Assembly: GCA_033220425.1 (NCBI GenBank)
Contig: CM065650.1
Coordinates: forward strand, 3,658,001 to 3,722,000
Reading direction: 5' to 3'
Length of the DNA stretch: 64,000 bases
Source: Lepraria neglecta
Lineage: Eukaryota > Ascomycota > Lecanoromycetes > Lecanorales > Stereocaulaceae
This document shows, piece after piece, positions 14,486 to 25,834 of the stretch. How positions within the stretch are numbered: the stretch's first letter is position 1; every line of letters starts with the position of its first letter. Both the position numbers and the translations under genes were made by a program. The notes under the pieces were generated by a model that was not told the DNA's origin, ran no database searches, and was given only the letters and a program-made list of their open reading frames with translations.

Positions 14486-16213
14486 TCACAGTATGCTGTT
14501 TCCTTGTAGTCTTGCCCATCTCTGTACTATCTCATGACTCTGTCTGCCGATTTCTTGCCGCCGCCCTCGCAGCAGCAGTGATTGCGAAAGAGTTGTCCCC
14601 CGAGGTCTTCTGAGTGACCGATGAGCTGCCTTTTGAACCGATGCTACCCATGGAGCCTTTGTGCGATAGGGAAGAGCTGCGGGTTGAGCTCTTCTTGATG
14701 GCAGTAAAGACGCTTTTGCTGGATCCCTCGCGCTTTGGAGGTCTTGAATTCTGTCCTCGTCCGCCAGTGAAACGACTGATCTGGTAAGCTGCGGGTATGG
14801 GCCCGAGACCGGTGCGATGTTCGCGGTCCACTGACTCCCGAACGAATCGTTCGATGCTTTTCGTTCGCTACTCCCGTCTCTAGTAGCCGTTTGAGGTGTA
14901 GAGACTCTACTGTGAGACTCTTTAGGTTGGGCATCAGGTTTGGTTGGAGCCACAGGGAGCCCAAAGTCGTCTCCTGGCATGAATGAAAAGCCTCGATGCT
15001 GACGACGCTTACGTATTGCCTCAGCTATTAGGAGGCTCGGTTGGATATGAGCCTTTTTCATCAAGCGTCTCGGTCCACTGGACTCCTTTGCGGTAGTTGC
15101 TGTAGACGTAGTAGACACCAGGTCCGATGGAGAATCTGCTATGGCTTCTGGACGTCCATCCGATTGTAGTCCGCTGGAGCTGCTTCGAATAGCCGAGGCC
15201 TTGGACGGAATATCCTCTGGTTGGTAATCGTTGCGGTATTCGAATTGTTGTGAGAGAAGGCGGCCCTTGTTCGAGTAATCGTTGGCTGCAATGGCAATGG
15301 ATGTCAAGGCCATATGATCCTCGGCGTCTGAAGATGACTTGCTTTCGGTACTTGAGGGACTTAGATTCTTAGGTACCGCACTAGACGTAGAAGCTGAGTG
15401 TGGCCTGGAGTCATTATTTAATTGTGAAGCTGCCACCACTCCACTATGCCAGCTGAGTTGAGATGGTCTTTGCGATTCATGGTGACCGGGTGCTAATTTT
15501 GTCAGCATGACCCCAAGATACTCATAATTTGACTCACTGGTAGAGCTGCCTTCAATCGTTTGATTTTGAACATTGCGTGACCACTTCCTTGAGTAGCCAG
15601 TGTCAATTCTGGGGAGCAGAGCCAGCCGCTTCCCGACGGAATTACGCTTCTTCTCTAAATTTTGGCCATCTCCATGGTCCATGGGAACAAGGAAACGCGA
15701 ATTTGCATTAGCCGGCAGCTTGGGACCATCCGCTGTTGACCAGGTCAGAGCCGCTTGGTGGAATTCGTCGACGTCGGCTCGGTGACATTGTTCCTCCGCT
15801 TGCAATTTCTTCTCCAAATCCTTCTTCTCGCTCTTGAGACGCTGATAAGCTTCAATCACATGTAAAACGAAGCTGTTATACTGCGCTGGTAGATCCTCGG
15901 AGGGGTTTGCCAACACGTGCTGTCGTAAGCTGTCACACATGTGATCTGGATCAGGCCTGTAAACATCGCCCTTTTCATTGAGGGTCGACCAATCGATAGA
16001 AGGCCATTCAGGCTGCGTAATCGATGGGACTGCCCGATGCGCGCTCAGGTATGAAGCAAATGAGGCAAGGTTTCTCCTAGGCCGTGGTCTGGTAGAACCT
16101 GTGGGAGATGTACACAAAGAGTAATCGTCGGGTAGTGAGCCGCAAGCATGAATGTCTACTGATCGAAATTTTGCAAGTTGGGTATGCCGGCGCCAGGATT
16201 GTATGTCAGTCAT
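14486..16213 (-). CDS. Unknown Ser-rich, largely disordered protein; 3' end uncertain
   Basis: A single open frame from the ATG at 16213 runs 575 codons to 14486. I do not recognise the family. Residues about 120-150 form a charged coiled-coil stretch (LKSEKKDLEKKLQAEEQ); the rest is Ser/Thr/Pro-rich and probably disordered. The last 90 or so codons look wrong: they are Arg-rich without the Ser/Lys bias of the rest. The frame next to it (stop at 14532) reads as a natural Ser/Lys/Gly-rich tail ending AARNRQTES. A candidate intron 14910-14831 (GTAGAG...TCAG) would join the two frames and give 533 residues. A second candidate intron, 15537-15493, is described separately. A lineage-specific regulator or scaffold is possible, but no function is supported. 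Confidence 0.6.
   Translation of the reverse strand: MTDIQSWRRHTQLAKFRSVDIHACGSLPDDYSLCTSPTGSTRPRPRRNLASFASYLSAHRAVPSITQPEWPSIDWSTLNEKGDVYRPDPDHMCDSLRQHVLANPSEDLPAQYNSFVLHVIEAYQRLKSEKKDLEKKLQAEEQCHRADVDEFHQAALTWSTADGPKLPANANSRFLVPMDHGDGQNLEKKRNSVGKRLALLPRIDTGYSRKWSRNVQNQTIEGSSTSESNYEYLGVMLTKLAPGHHESQRPSQLSWHSGVVAASQLNNDSRPHSASTSSAVPKNLSPSSTESKSSSDAEDHMALTSIAIAANDYSNKGRLLSQQFEYRNDYQPEDIPSKASAIRSSSSGLQSDGRPEAIADSPSDLVSTTSTATTAKESSGPRRLMKKAHIQPSLLIAEAIRKRRQHRGFSFMPGDDFGLPVAPTKPDAQPKESHSRVSTPQTATRDGSSERKASNDSFGSQWTANIAPVSGPYPQLTRSVVSLADEDRIQDLQSARDPAKASLLPSRRAQPAALPYRTKAPWVASVQKAAHRSLRRPRGTTLSQSLLLRGRRQEIGRQSHEIVQRWARLQGNSIL
15493..15537 (-). other. Candidate 45-nt in-frame intron
   Basis: Inside the unknown Ser-rich gene there is a consensus donor GTGAGT, a branch-like TGCTGAC and an acceptor AATTAG, spaced 45 nt in all. 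The length is a multiple of three and there is no stop, so the segment can be translated or removed without changing frame. The 15 residues it would encode (SESNYEYLGVMLTKL, including the edges) are more hydrophobic than their surroundings, which fits intron sequence. Confidence 0.55.
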
Positions 16214-17413
16214 GATAGAACTTCAGAATGGATCAAGTCAGGCTGCGAGCCAGGCATTGAAGGAGTCGGAGGTATTCGGAGTAGGTCAAGTAGTCAAGTA
16301 TCACATGAAACATTTCAAGTCTCACAAAGAACATTGATAGAAAATTGTGGAAGTGTCGATGCAACTGTCGGGGGTTGCACTTACTTCAAACCTTGGAACT
16401 CTTTCTAGTCAAAGGTGCATCGGAGCTTTGTGTTGATCCAGCGACATCATTGCCGGGTGAAGTACCTCCATTCCCAGCTCGAACCAGACACAACGCAGAT
16501 ATGAGGCTTGTTCACATGGAAGTCAGCATTCGTATCATCGTTCTGGCCATTGTCGGGTGATCTGTCCTTCAATCATTAGCGATTGTGCAAGGGTCAAAAG
16601 GATTTGGCAAGTGCTGCTCCATCCTCCGGTGAGAGATATCGTAGAGATGTTCAGGGCATTTTATCTCTTCTTGGATAGCTAGGAGCATTATCTACTACAT
16701 CTAGAATTTGAAGACGGAGAAGGTTTTGGGTTAGTGGGGCTGATCACGTGACTTGATGCTAAGATGGCCTTTGCAGATGTCGATCCTGTCTCCGCAACTA
16801 CAAACTGTTCATAGATGTTCTCAGTCTACATACAGGGCACCAATGCAATGCTAAAGCTTGGTTTGATGTGTTGTATTCAATGTAACCAAATGCAGCTTCT
16901 AAGGAACTCATCGGCGTCTAAGTGAAAGTACAATGCCTGGTTCAACGACAAGAGACTATCCAGCCTGCTCCCAGACACATCAACATCGTCGGTTCCTTCC
17001 ATACGCACAAGCCTCCGCTGTTTTCCAGTGACATGTTTTTCCAGTGACATGATCGAAGTAGACATAGCGAATGCTCCCCGCTGCTTCGACAATCCGGAAG
17101 TCTGTTCCTGATTCGACCACAAGAGACTGTCCAGCTTCCTCCACCACCACACATATGATCGTCGACAGCTTCTTCCGAACAGAAAACCCTCCTTTTTTTT
17201 TGCAGCGATATGTTTTCTCTTTCAATGACATGACGGAAACTTCCATAGCGAAAACCCTCCGTTGCGTCAGGAACCTTCAACCTGGTCCTGACACATCTCG
17301 AGCTCCCTCAAATCACTCCACAATGTCACATGCAACCCATTGGTATCAACCTCCGCACATGAATGGTGTGTAGTATCCCTCCTCGTATGTAGAAGGACGC
17401 CGTTTTGTCCTTC
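16214..17413. other. Intergenic, partly made of decayed tandem repeats
   Basis: This stretch lies between the Ser-rich gene start and the stop of the 615-residue gene, both minus strand. Its distal half (about 16.93-17.41 kb) holds degenerate repeats described separately. The proximal half is promoter-side DNA with no supported gene. Confidence 0.6.
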
Positions 17414-17440
17414 CTAATTGTGACAGAAACCTCCATGAGC
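16935..17440. repeat. Degenerate tandem repeats of about 175-185 bp copying a gene's 3' end
   Basis: Two diverged copies of ACAAGAGACTRTCCAGCYT lie about 172 bp apart (near 16948 and 17120). Two diverged copies of the segment around ATGACATG...CATAGCGAA lie about 183 bp apart (near 17041 and 17224). Inside the first copy, TTTTCCAGTGACATG is itself doubled at 17021 and 17037. A third, more distant match covers the last codons and stop of the neighbouring minus-strand gene: on that strand GCTCATGGAGGTTTCTGTCA matches GCTATGGAAGTTTCCGTCA. The repeats therefore look like old duplications of the gene's 3' end. Alignment was by eye. Confidence 0.7.
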
Positions 17441-19365
17441 CTGAGAGTCGCGACGTAGGGCGTTCTTTAAACCGAGGAATCCGACATCTGCGAGAGTTCG
17501 CTTGCCAGCTTGCTTAGACACCTTGCCTGTCTTGCCGCTCGTGGAATTCTTGTGCTTGTCGACTGCGGAGAGGTTCTTCTCGGCGTTGAAGGTAGAGCCG
17601 AAGAAGCGTTCGGCCATCGATACGCGCTTGGGTGGATGGGGGCATAACTGGGAGAATGGCTGCCTAAGAAGCTCTTGGTAGGCTAGGCTGGATTTCCTCA
17701 TTGGTGACTCAAGTGGTTCCGACGAGTAATCAAACGGGTCCTCATAATAAGTGCTCTCGGTAGGGGCGGCTGACTCAATTGTCCCAGCCATGGAAGCGCC
17801 GTCGAACAATGACATGGCATCCATATCCGACTTATCAGCCTCCATCTCACGTATCTGCTGATTGTGACGCTCCTCGTCCAAGAGCTTAGTGATTTGCTCT
17901 ATTGCAAAGTGGCTGTTGAACAAGAACATTGCATCTTTCTTTTCGGTTTTAGTGGCTGGATCTTCAGCAGGGACTTCGGCGTTGGCTTCTCCAGCGGTGG
18001 CGACAGAGGCAGTGCTGCTTCCACTAGACTCAGCGGCCTGTCTCTTGCGACGGACCAAGTCGGGAACGTCGAGGTCATCAATGTCCATGCCCTCCGTGAC
18101 ACGTGCGAACAAGGAGTTGTCCTCACAGAGACAATTCTGAGTAGGGTCGCTAGCACAGAGAGGGGCGCACAAGCAGTCAGAGTCGCAAATACATGGCTTC
18201 TCAGGGCCGTCAGGATTGTTGAGCTTCTTAGCACGCTCCTCAAGGTTGTAAGGACTAACGTATGCTGGAATTGAATCCTTCGATTCGGTGTCTGGGGTGG
18301 CCTGTGGTGCCTCGGGCGTGCCCTGACGGTCGATTGAAGCCCCAACGATGGGTCGGTATTTCTCGGCCAGCATTCCAAAGATCATGCCGCAGCTCATGTT
18401 GGTCATGTCTTGAAGTCCTTTGAAGTCCTTCAGCCAGCTTAGCTTGTTTTGGAAATGTCGGTGTCGGTTTCTAATACGGGCTTCGCGATGGCCCCAGATG
18501 CCGGGATGGAAATACGGAACATTGTTGATGTCGCCCTCCGTAGCGTCGTCAAGAGTTATTGGCTCCTCTTGGCTGTCGTACTCATCGTCGCTCGCATCTC
18601 GAGGGCTCTGTGCTGGCATAGGGAAGCCGAACTTTGCGAAGATGGAGTAATCTAGCACAATGCCGTCCTGAGTCGACGATGTCTTTCGGGTTTCGTATTT
18701 ATTTTCGTGCATGGTCTTTCTCTTGATTCCGTTGTCGAGCAATTCGATAAGCTCCTGGCTGTACAAGAAGTTCTCGTGGATGACCAGAGAGTTTCTGAAG
18801 TCGGTGATGTTGATGGGACCGAGGCTAGCGAGGGGTGCCATTTTGTAAGTGAAGTAGGTATCCTGAGGATTTTTGAACCCGTTGGTCAAGAGGATGTCAA
18901 CGCCGCTGGACAATTCCTTGAGCTTTGCACAAGCAGCATAGTACAAGTCTTCGAATTGTCCGAGCTCGAGGATTGAGACGTCGAATGAGTTGCCCGAAAA
19001 GAATGGTCTAACGCGCATGATGTGGAAGCGGAGCTCATTAGGACCGTGAGTAATCTTCTGAGGGAAAAGTTAGCGGTGGTCTTTGGCCAATTTGAGCAAT
19101 GTGAGACCTACTGTTGCGTCAATTGACTTGTCGGCGTTGTAGAGCTCGACTGCAATGGCATGGACTAGGTATGCCGCCTTGCCCGCCTCGGTCTTGAGTG
19201 CAACCAGGACCTCGTTAGCTCCTATATTTCCGTCAGCATTCCGACAACACATTGAGATTGATATCACGTACCTTCAAGTGCAAAGATGTGGTGCAAGACG
19301 TCCGGTGCCTGCGCCATGGTCTTGCCAATGAGCAAATCTATCTTGTCGGGGATGTGTTGAGCCAT
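17414..19365 (-). CDS. Unknown 615-residue protein with a cysteine cluster
   Basis: Three exons, 19365-19272, 19221-19112 and 19057-17414, each joined by good GT...AG sites in frame. The product starts MAQHIPDKIDLLIGKTMAQ. I do not recognise the family. The N-terminal 200 residues look folded (helical, with ALKTEAGKAAYLVHAIAVEL and FEDLYYAACAKLKEL). A compact Cys cluster near residue 345 reads CICDSDCLCAPLC and then CLCE, eight Cys in about 24 residues, which could bind metal or form disulfides. The C-terminal third is acidic and Ser-rich with short Lys-rich segments, suggesting disorder. No signal peptide or membrane segment is seen, so an intracellular metal-binding or protein-interaction role is a guess. 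The 3' end is duplicated downstream (see the repeat entry). Confidence 0.85.
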
Positions 19366-20532
19366 TGCGGCTGAGGATGCGGAGCTATCAGTTGAAGAGG
19401 TTGCGACGATACAGTGTATAATGCAATGGACGAGGCAATGGATGTTGCAATGAATGTATGCAGATGTTGGTGTTCTGAAAATGAGAATGTACGATGTGTG
19501 AAAAAGTCTGTGGGAGCCATTACGTGGGCGCTCGTTAAGGAGCTAGCTGCAAGGCTACGAAAAAGGAGGAGGTTGGATCAATTCCTAATCGGGACATATC
19601 ATGCTAAGGAAAGTGAGGTTTCCCGTCACTTTTGCATCGCACAACTACCCTACAATCATGGAATCTATGGTATTCTACTTCTGCTGCTGACCATTGAGAG
19701 GCTGTGATGATGTTGATGAGCTTTGACTATGCTTCTCCTCGAAAATGCCATGAAGATCGGCCAAGTGGTCGAACATCTGGCTGAAGAAGAGCACGGGAAG
19801 TGAGGTGAGCAATTAAGCTCCACGTCTCTGATTGGCTATCTGCCGCCTCATATTCGGCGCAATGCAGATACCCTTGCCAGTATACTCTGAACATAGCCTA
19901 CGCAGCCTCCGTGGCCCCTGAGGGGTCCCTGCTCAATGTGTCGACATCGCTGTCACTACGACCAGAGTGAGTCAGCCTAGTATATACTGATCTCATGTGC
20001 CCGAGCTCTCAGAGATTTCCTCGCTTCTAACAGGGGACAATAGCAAATGAATTCTATTGATTGATCATACTGCCTCTTACGCTTCCTGTTGTCACTGCCC
20101 ACGGTCATGATCATTGCCGCAAGTGACACTCTCAACACTACGCGGCCCGTTTTTAGGGTATGAACACCCCAATACTACAGATTCTCCACCACTAAAGCAG
20201 AAGTCTTTTTAATGTCTAGGGAAACTTCCTTTGTTGACATGAGAAGCGTATCCTACGCTGTGGCCGCGTGGTGGTTGATATCAGGTCTTGGCGTCACAAG
20301 GCTGAAACACTGCCCTCTGTAACCAACACATCAAACCAAAAAGTTAGTGCAACTATAACGGGATGTTTCCACAAATCAGACCATGTGACACAAGCAATAC
20401 ATTTGATTATCCTAATTTGCCACATGTCGTTGCTGTTACAGTGATATACGTCCCAAAACACCCCAATGCACATGCACTACGTGTATTGCTCACTCTTCAA
20501 AGCAAAATCAAACAGAACGTAAACGTAGCTCC
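19366..20532. other. Intergenic, no supported gene
   Basis: Promoter side of the 615-residue gene and 3' side of the F-box gene. Short open frames have no domain or splice support, and no repeats were noticed. Confidence 0.5.
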
Positions 20533-21518
20533 TCACTTATACTCTGGATCAATCTCCACCCCCTGCTTCGGACTACTAGGTGTGCTCGGCAGCGTCAAAT
20601 CCTCAATATGCCACTGCTCGTCATTCAACTTCTTCACCAAATCGCTGTCAAGACTGTAACAACCATGCAGACTCAGCTCCTACAGCCTCACCATTAGCAT
20701 AGTCCCCACAGAAACTACTAGTCAGGGAGCCGTACCTTCAAGTTAGGAAGCCTTCCGATGTGATCAAGCACCCTCTCATCAATCTCCACTCCGCAACACT
20801 TCGTAAAATGCAATACCTCCAACTTCCTCCCAACCTTCCCCTCCGCCAATATCTTAAAAATCTTATCTGTCAAATTAACACACTTCCTCAAACTCAACTC
20901 CCTAATATTAGGATTACTCTCCAAAATCTTTGCAAGCTGATAGTCCGTAATGCCTGCCCTCTCGAGATTCAAACTCTGCAGCCTCCCTAATGCAGACTTC
21001 CCCTTCTCCCCCTTTTTGGAAGCGAGCAGATTCCAGACTGGGGAGCCGGGTGCTGTTTCCCAGAACGAGGGTTCCAGGCCTGAGAACCGCGTATGCGGAT
21101 GATCGAGGCGGATACTCAGCCGTTTGAGGTTTTTTAGTTGAGCAAGAGACATAGCGGCGCTCTCCTGCAACTCCCAGCACGCGATCTCCAAATCGCGGAG
21201 CGTATGCGTGTATTTCTCCACCACATTCGCGATCCTGAGGTTCTGGTTTCGAATCACTTTATCTTTCTTCCGGCACTCAGATTTCGGGAGAATCATCTGC
21301 ACGCTATGCAAGCAGCTGCGGTCTGCGGTAGCTTCCATGAGGGAAATCATGCCGCCGAGACGGGAATTGAAGACGCCGAGGCGGAGGGAGGAGAGGGAAT
21401 GTTGCTGGATGGAGTGGTTGGTTTTTGAGGTTAGGCCGAAGGCCAATAGGGCGGCGATGGGGAGGTAGTGCAGGATTTCGCGGGTGATTTCTGGGGGGAG
21501 GGAAGTGAATGTAGTCAT
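20533..21518 (-). CDS. F-box / leucine-rich-repeat protein
   Basis: Two exons, 21518-20736 and 20679-20533, give 309 residues. The intron (GTACGG...TGTAG) joins RLPNLK to ELSLHGCYSL. Residues 4-45 form an F-box (SLPPEITREILHYLPIAALLAFGLTSK), the Skp1-binding part of SCF ubiquitin ligases. The rest carries irregular leucine-rich repeats, for example LQSLNLERAGITDYQLAKIL, IRELSLRKCVNLTDKIFKIL and LEVLHFTKCCGVEIDERVL, which would form the substrate-binding face. The pattern fits the Amn1/FBXL class with Cys-containing repeats. The substrate cannot be inferred, as fungal F-box proteins of this type are numerous and diverse. Confidence 0.88.
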
Positions 21519-22350
21519 TGTTGCTGGTGGTTAAGGGTGTTGTGTTTGGGCTGTGGGTGTCGAGCTTGTTGCTGACACTGAAGATTTGCCGCGTTGTGGT
21601 GTTGGTAGAGCTTCAGGTATGACCGAGAAGAGAAAAGGTCTTCGCTCGCGCCTGGGGAATTCTTCTACTTAAAAAGGAAGATGCTGAGGGCGTCCGGATG
21701 GATGCATCTGGACACTATTGCATCTGTTACGTCCTCCATCGGATGATGGCACGGGGCGCCATCATCTGCCTTCTGCCAGGCTGTCACCAAAAACCCATGG
21801 CATGAGGTCTAGAACATCCACAAGACCTTTCATTGGCAGTCGCACAGGATTGGATGACATTATAACGTGTACGTCAACGAAATACGGCAACAGAGTGGTG
21901 GTGGTGGTGGCGCGTCAAGAAACATATTACTATTGGTACAAAGGTACGAAGGGAGGTCAAGGCACAAAGGCCTGGACCGAATCCTTCAACGACCACCGCA
22001 ACCAACAGGGCATCGCACGGTAAAGCGCTCCGCGGCATTCAACCCAGTCAGCTTCAAAATCATGTACCTTATCCATCCCTTTCCGTTTGGCTGACAAGCA
22101 CAGTGGCAAAACTTTCCTTAGGACCATGAAGGTCTAGATCACGATGGCCTAAATAGGTGGATGGCATTTTGCGCGAACCATTTTAGGTCCCGCAATTGGC
22201 CCATCCCGATAAAGTGGTTCCGAGCGACGATCTAGACCGTTGGAAGATCTAGAACGAGGTCTTGAGGCTCACATTATATAGCTTCAACTCAAGTCCGAAC
22301 GCCGTAGGGTATACCACTCCTGAAAGCCAAAACTTCGAACACGCTCCTTC
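21519..22350. other. Intergenic upstream of the F-box gene, with inverted TCTAGA-centred motifs
   Basis: Promoter side of the F-box gene and 3' side of the ASPM-like gene. GGTCTAGATC at 22131-22140 is the exact reverse complement of GATCTAGACC at 22229-22238. Related copies GGTCTAGAAC (near 21807) and GATCTAGAAC (near 22247) also occur. No gene is supported. Confidence 0.55.
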
Positions 22351-25300
22351 TCAAGATAACCAAATATCCACACTGTCATCTTCCGCCTCTGTTGTTTCCT
22401 TGCCCCGGTCCGCATTGATTCGTCGTTTCAGTCTCCTCCTGGAGATGGTGTTGTTGTCTTTCCTCCATGTCAAGTAATCTCTCCAAGCCCTTTGTAGTAC
22501 TCGGGCTGCCCCTATCACTTTGTTCCTGGTGTCGAACACAGCCTTGCAGTCGTGAGCTATCTTCATCAGAACACATCTTTGCCGGATTGTTTGCCGCATT
22601 CTGGCTTTCCGAAAAGCTCGCTGAATCACCGCGGCCGCTCTGCCCCTTTTTGACGCCCCGAGCAGTCGGGAGCAAAGGAAGCCCAGAGCGGCAATGGTAA
22701 AGTCGCGGTCGAAGACCCGTCCTTTCTCATTTTGCTCGAATATCGATGCTGCATGTACTTAGCAAACGACCTGTGTTTATACAGCATATTCCGCTTACCG
22801 AAAGAGGCACTGCAGCCAATGTCTTTCAGTTTTGCATCCAGCTGGCCTCGGTTGTCTGTGACGTTGGCGCGCTGTGAAGCCTTATTCTGGGGCAGATATG
22901 GTCGATACTCGTCCACGATTGTGCCAAAGACTCTGCCATCTGCAAAAGAAGTTGTGAGGTTGAGTACTCGAATGCCATACCGGCAAGCTATCGTTCTTGC
23001 CCATGCCTTTAGTAGATAGGTATGCTTTTCGAGTCCTTCCAGGTACTGCTCATCATCCTCGTCAACGTCGCTCATGGTACCATCGAATCTGCTAAGTCTC
23101 CGAGTTTCTTTACTGAGTGCTTCAAAATCCACAAGCATGTCAAGTCCCCACTTTCCCACAAGACTCCACAGCAGCGTGACTGTTTTCTCGCGGTGGCCAT
23201 CGACGATGTCTTCTGCACTCAAGTTCTCCGCAATCTGGCCAACTCCACGTATGCCGCGTAACGCGCTCAACGCTACCTGTACGTTGTAGACCTTTTGTGC
23301 TCTGCCTATGCATGGGAATTTTAGATGTTGTGATAAGACCCATGATTGCCCTTCTTCGACGATGCTTGTCAGCACTTCGCCAGTAGGCATTCCTACCGTC
23401 ACATTTTCATTCAGACGGCTGAGTGACTGTGGTGGATACAAGAGAAGCTCCACTAGGCGGGTCAATCGAATGCCGTCACGGAGATCTGCCGCCAAGTTGT
23501 TGATCTTGTACTCGTACTCAGAAAGCGGGAACTGGGTGTAGTGGACATGGTAATCCAAGTGCGATAGTGGTCGATAAACATCACCGATGAATGGCAGGAG
23601 TAGCGCGGATAACTCCGTGAGGACACTCCGAGAGGACTTGAACTTCGAAGAGGTGCGGAAAAGATTTCCCGCAACGAGTTTGGACTTCGAAGCTTTGTCG
23701 AGAAGTAAAACCAGCATCAGGCTTCTTAGCACAGTCCGACGCAAGCAAAAAGTCGAGGACGTTTGTTCGGCCTCGCCTGCATCTTCATTGAAGAGAAGAC
23801 ACGAAGCGATGAAAGCATCTATATCTCTCTTGCGGTCTTTCCTTGTATACGCAGGTTGTTGGCCTGGACTCGGATTTGGTGAGGAGATCAAGATTTCGCG
23901 GCCAATAACTACCTCTGCAGCCGCACGTAATATTCCATGGCTATATGTTGGGGTCCAGACAGCAAGGAATCTTTGCCGAAGCCCAATATCAGTCTTCAAT
24001 CTCGAAGAACCCGCAATGGAGCCTTCTGGAGGACTCAGAGCGCCGAAGAGCAGTGAGGCTTGCAGCCTTTTGTAAAGAAGTGAGCATTCGGGCTCCTGAT
24101 AGAGTTGAAGCAGCGATCGTCTGTGCTCGCTATGACTAGAGCATCGATCTGGAATTTCCGCGCATGTGGCTTCGAAGAGGCCATTGACAAGCTGTTGTAT
24201 GGCAGACTCCTGATCACCTAACCAGGCATCTTCGAACATCTCTGGCCGATTGATGTCTTCAGCCAGTATAGAATATCTTTCTTTTGAAACAGGGTTTTCG
24301 TTGTTGACAACGGGGGCTATCAGCTTTGATGGCAGTTTGGCTGTGGGCTGGTCGTTGCACGTGTCGGCAGGTCTTTTCCACGTTGAGCCGTAGTAGAGCG
24401 TGTTTCGTCTGTTCATCATCGACCCCCGAGGCCTTTTCTTTTTGACAGGGTCCTCTGACGAGTAAGTAACATGCCTAAGTCCACCAGCGGTAGACGTCCT
24501 TTTGAATCCACTCTTCATTCTTGGTTGTTCCATAGCTGATATCCTATCTAGATTAAACAAGTCGTCTGTTGCTTTGATGTTGTTTTCTGGTATCGACCCA
24601 AATATGGAGACCCTTCGCACTCCCGTCGTTATGCCCTTGCGGCTCTTGATGTCTGACGTTGCTGCCGTGATAGGGGGGAGATTTTCCTTTCCTGGACCAG
24701 CCCCCGGTATATCTGACTGGTCTTCAGCCTCTTGCAGAGGCTTAAGCGTTGGTTGTAGGGGAGCCCGCTTTGGCGCGGCAGCAAGCGGTTTTCTGTTCAT
24801 ATGTTGCTGTGATTTCCCCTGTGGTTGGACCTCCAATTTCGTCGTCTCAGAATGCCCAATTGCACTAAACGAGTAATCAATCAATGCCCTGGTATCCGAT
24901 TGAATGCCTGGATGTATCGTGGAGATCGTCGTGTCGTCGGAAGGAACGTAAATCGTTCGCCGCCTCGGTTTCTTGTGTATCTGTGTTATATCTTTCTCGT
25001 AGGCGCCGTCTGTTTGAGGAGGAAAGTTTGTACGTGTAGCCGGATCATCTGCCCGCTTGGGAAGTAATACAGAAGCACGGCGCCTTGCTGGTAGTAGTCC
25101 TAGGCCAGCTGTCTGCGGAGGTTGAAAGGCTGGTTGGTTGCTGACTCGATCATGATGATTTGTTGTCTGCGCCGTCGCAGCGGCAGCGTCCCTCCCAGTT
25201 GCAACAGACTGCGTACCACTGCCGCCAGCTTGCGCTTGTGGTCTAATTGACTTCCTCCTCCTGGGCGCTGCTTGTCGCAATGCAGCCTGTATTTCGGTTG

Positions 25301-25406
25301 TAAAGTTGACCTCTTCGGTAGGTTCGTATTGCTGGAAGGCAGGCGATTCGAGTGGAGTCGGTCCTGCCAATACCGGGCAAGGCGTTGATTCTGGATATTC
25401 CAGCAT
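22351..25406 (-). CDS. ASPM/Asp-like spindle protein with CH-type domains and IQ motifs
   Basis: Two exons, 25406-22799 and 22748-22351, give 1,001 residues; the intron is GTAAGC...ATGCAG. The ATG at 25406 is the first Met in frame. Residues 1 to about 380 are basic and low-complexity. The middle holds the ASPM signature LADLRDGIRLTRLVELLL, then a calponin-homology-like region. A second CH segment starts LKAWARTIACRYGI and continues across the intron into FDRDFTIAALGFLCSRLL. Two IQ-like calmodulin-binding motifs follow (VIQRAFRKARMRQ and VLQRAWRDYLTWRK). ASPM/Asp proteins bind microtubule minus ends and focus spindle poles. Animal ASPM has dozens of IQ repeats, while fungal members have few, as here. 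Microtubule binding and spindle-pole location are inferred from the family. Confidence 0.88.
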
Positions 25407-25834
25407 GTCTCTTTTCAACGTATGTAGAACAACTTCCGTTTAAAGACTGGATGGTCGCGGCTGCCAAAGAATCGAACTAAACATAGTGTTGGCCTGGCAA
25501 CGCAATCATGCCAAGCCTTGAAGGTGACCACACAATCGAATGATCAGTCACTCGAGCAATGAAAGGCGTAAAAGTCATTACAGCTTGCCCATAGTATTCA
25601 CTATTAGTATTATTAACAATTGCTTGTTTATTCTCAACGACAAAATTTTCTAGTTTACACCGATTATTCTTCTCACGCCTAACTATTTATGTGACCGCTA
25701 GAGCTGCAGCAGGTGAGCCATTGTTAGATTAAATTCAAGGAACAGACAATAGATGGTAGTGTCATCCCCTAAGAACAGAAAGACTCAAGAGTATCGACCA
25801 TGGGCAGAGAATGCGACAAACCCCTTCAAGAAAG
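25407..25834. other. Intergenic between the ASPM-like gene and VTS1
   Basis: This 428-bp gap holds the upstream region of the ASPM-like gene and the 3' end of VTS1, both minus strand. It is AT-rich near 25.59-25.69 kb. No gene is seen. Confidence 0.6.
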
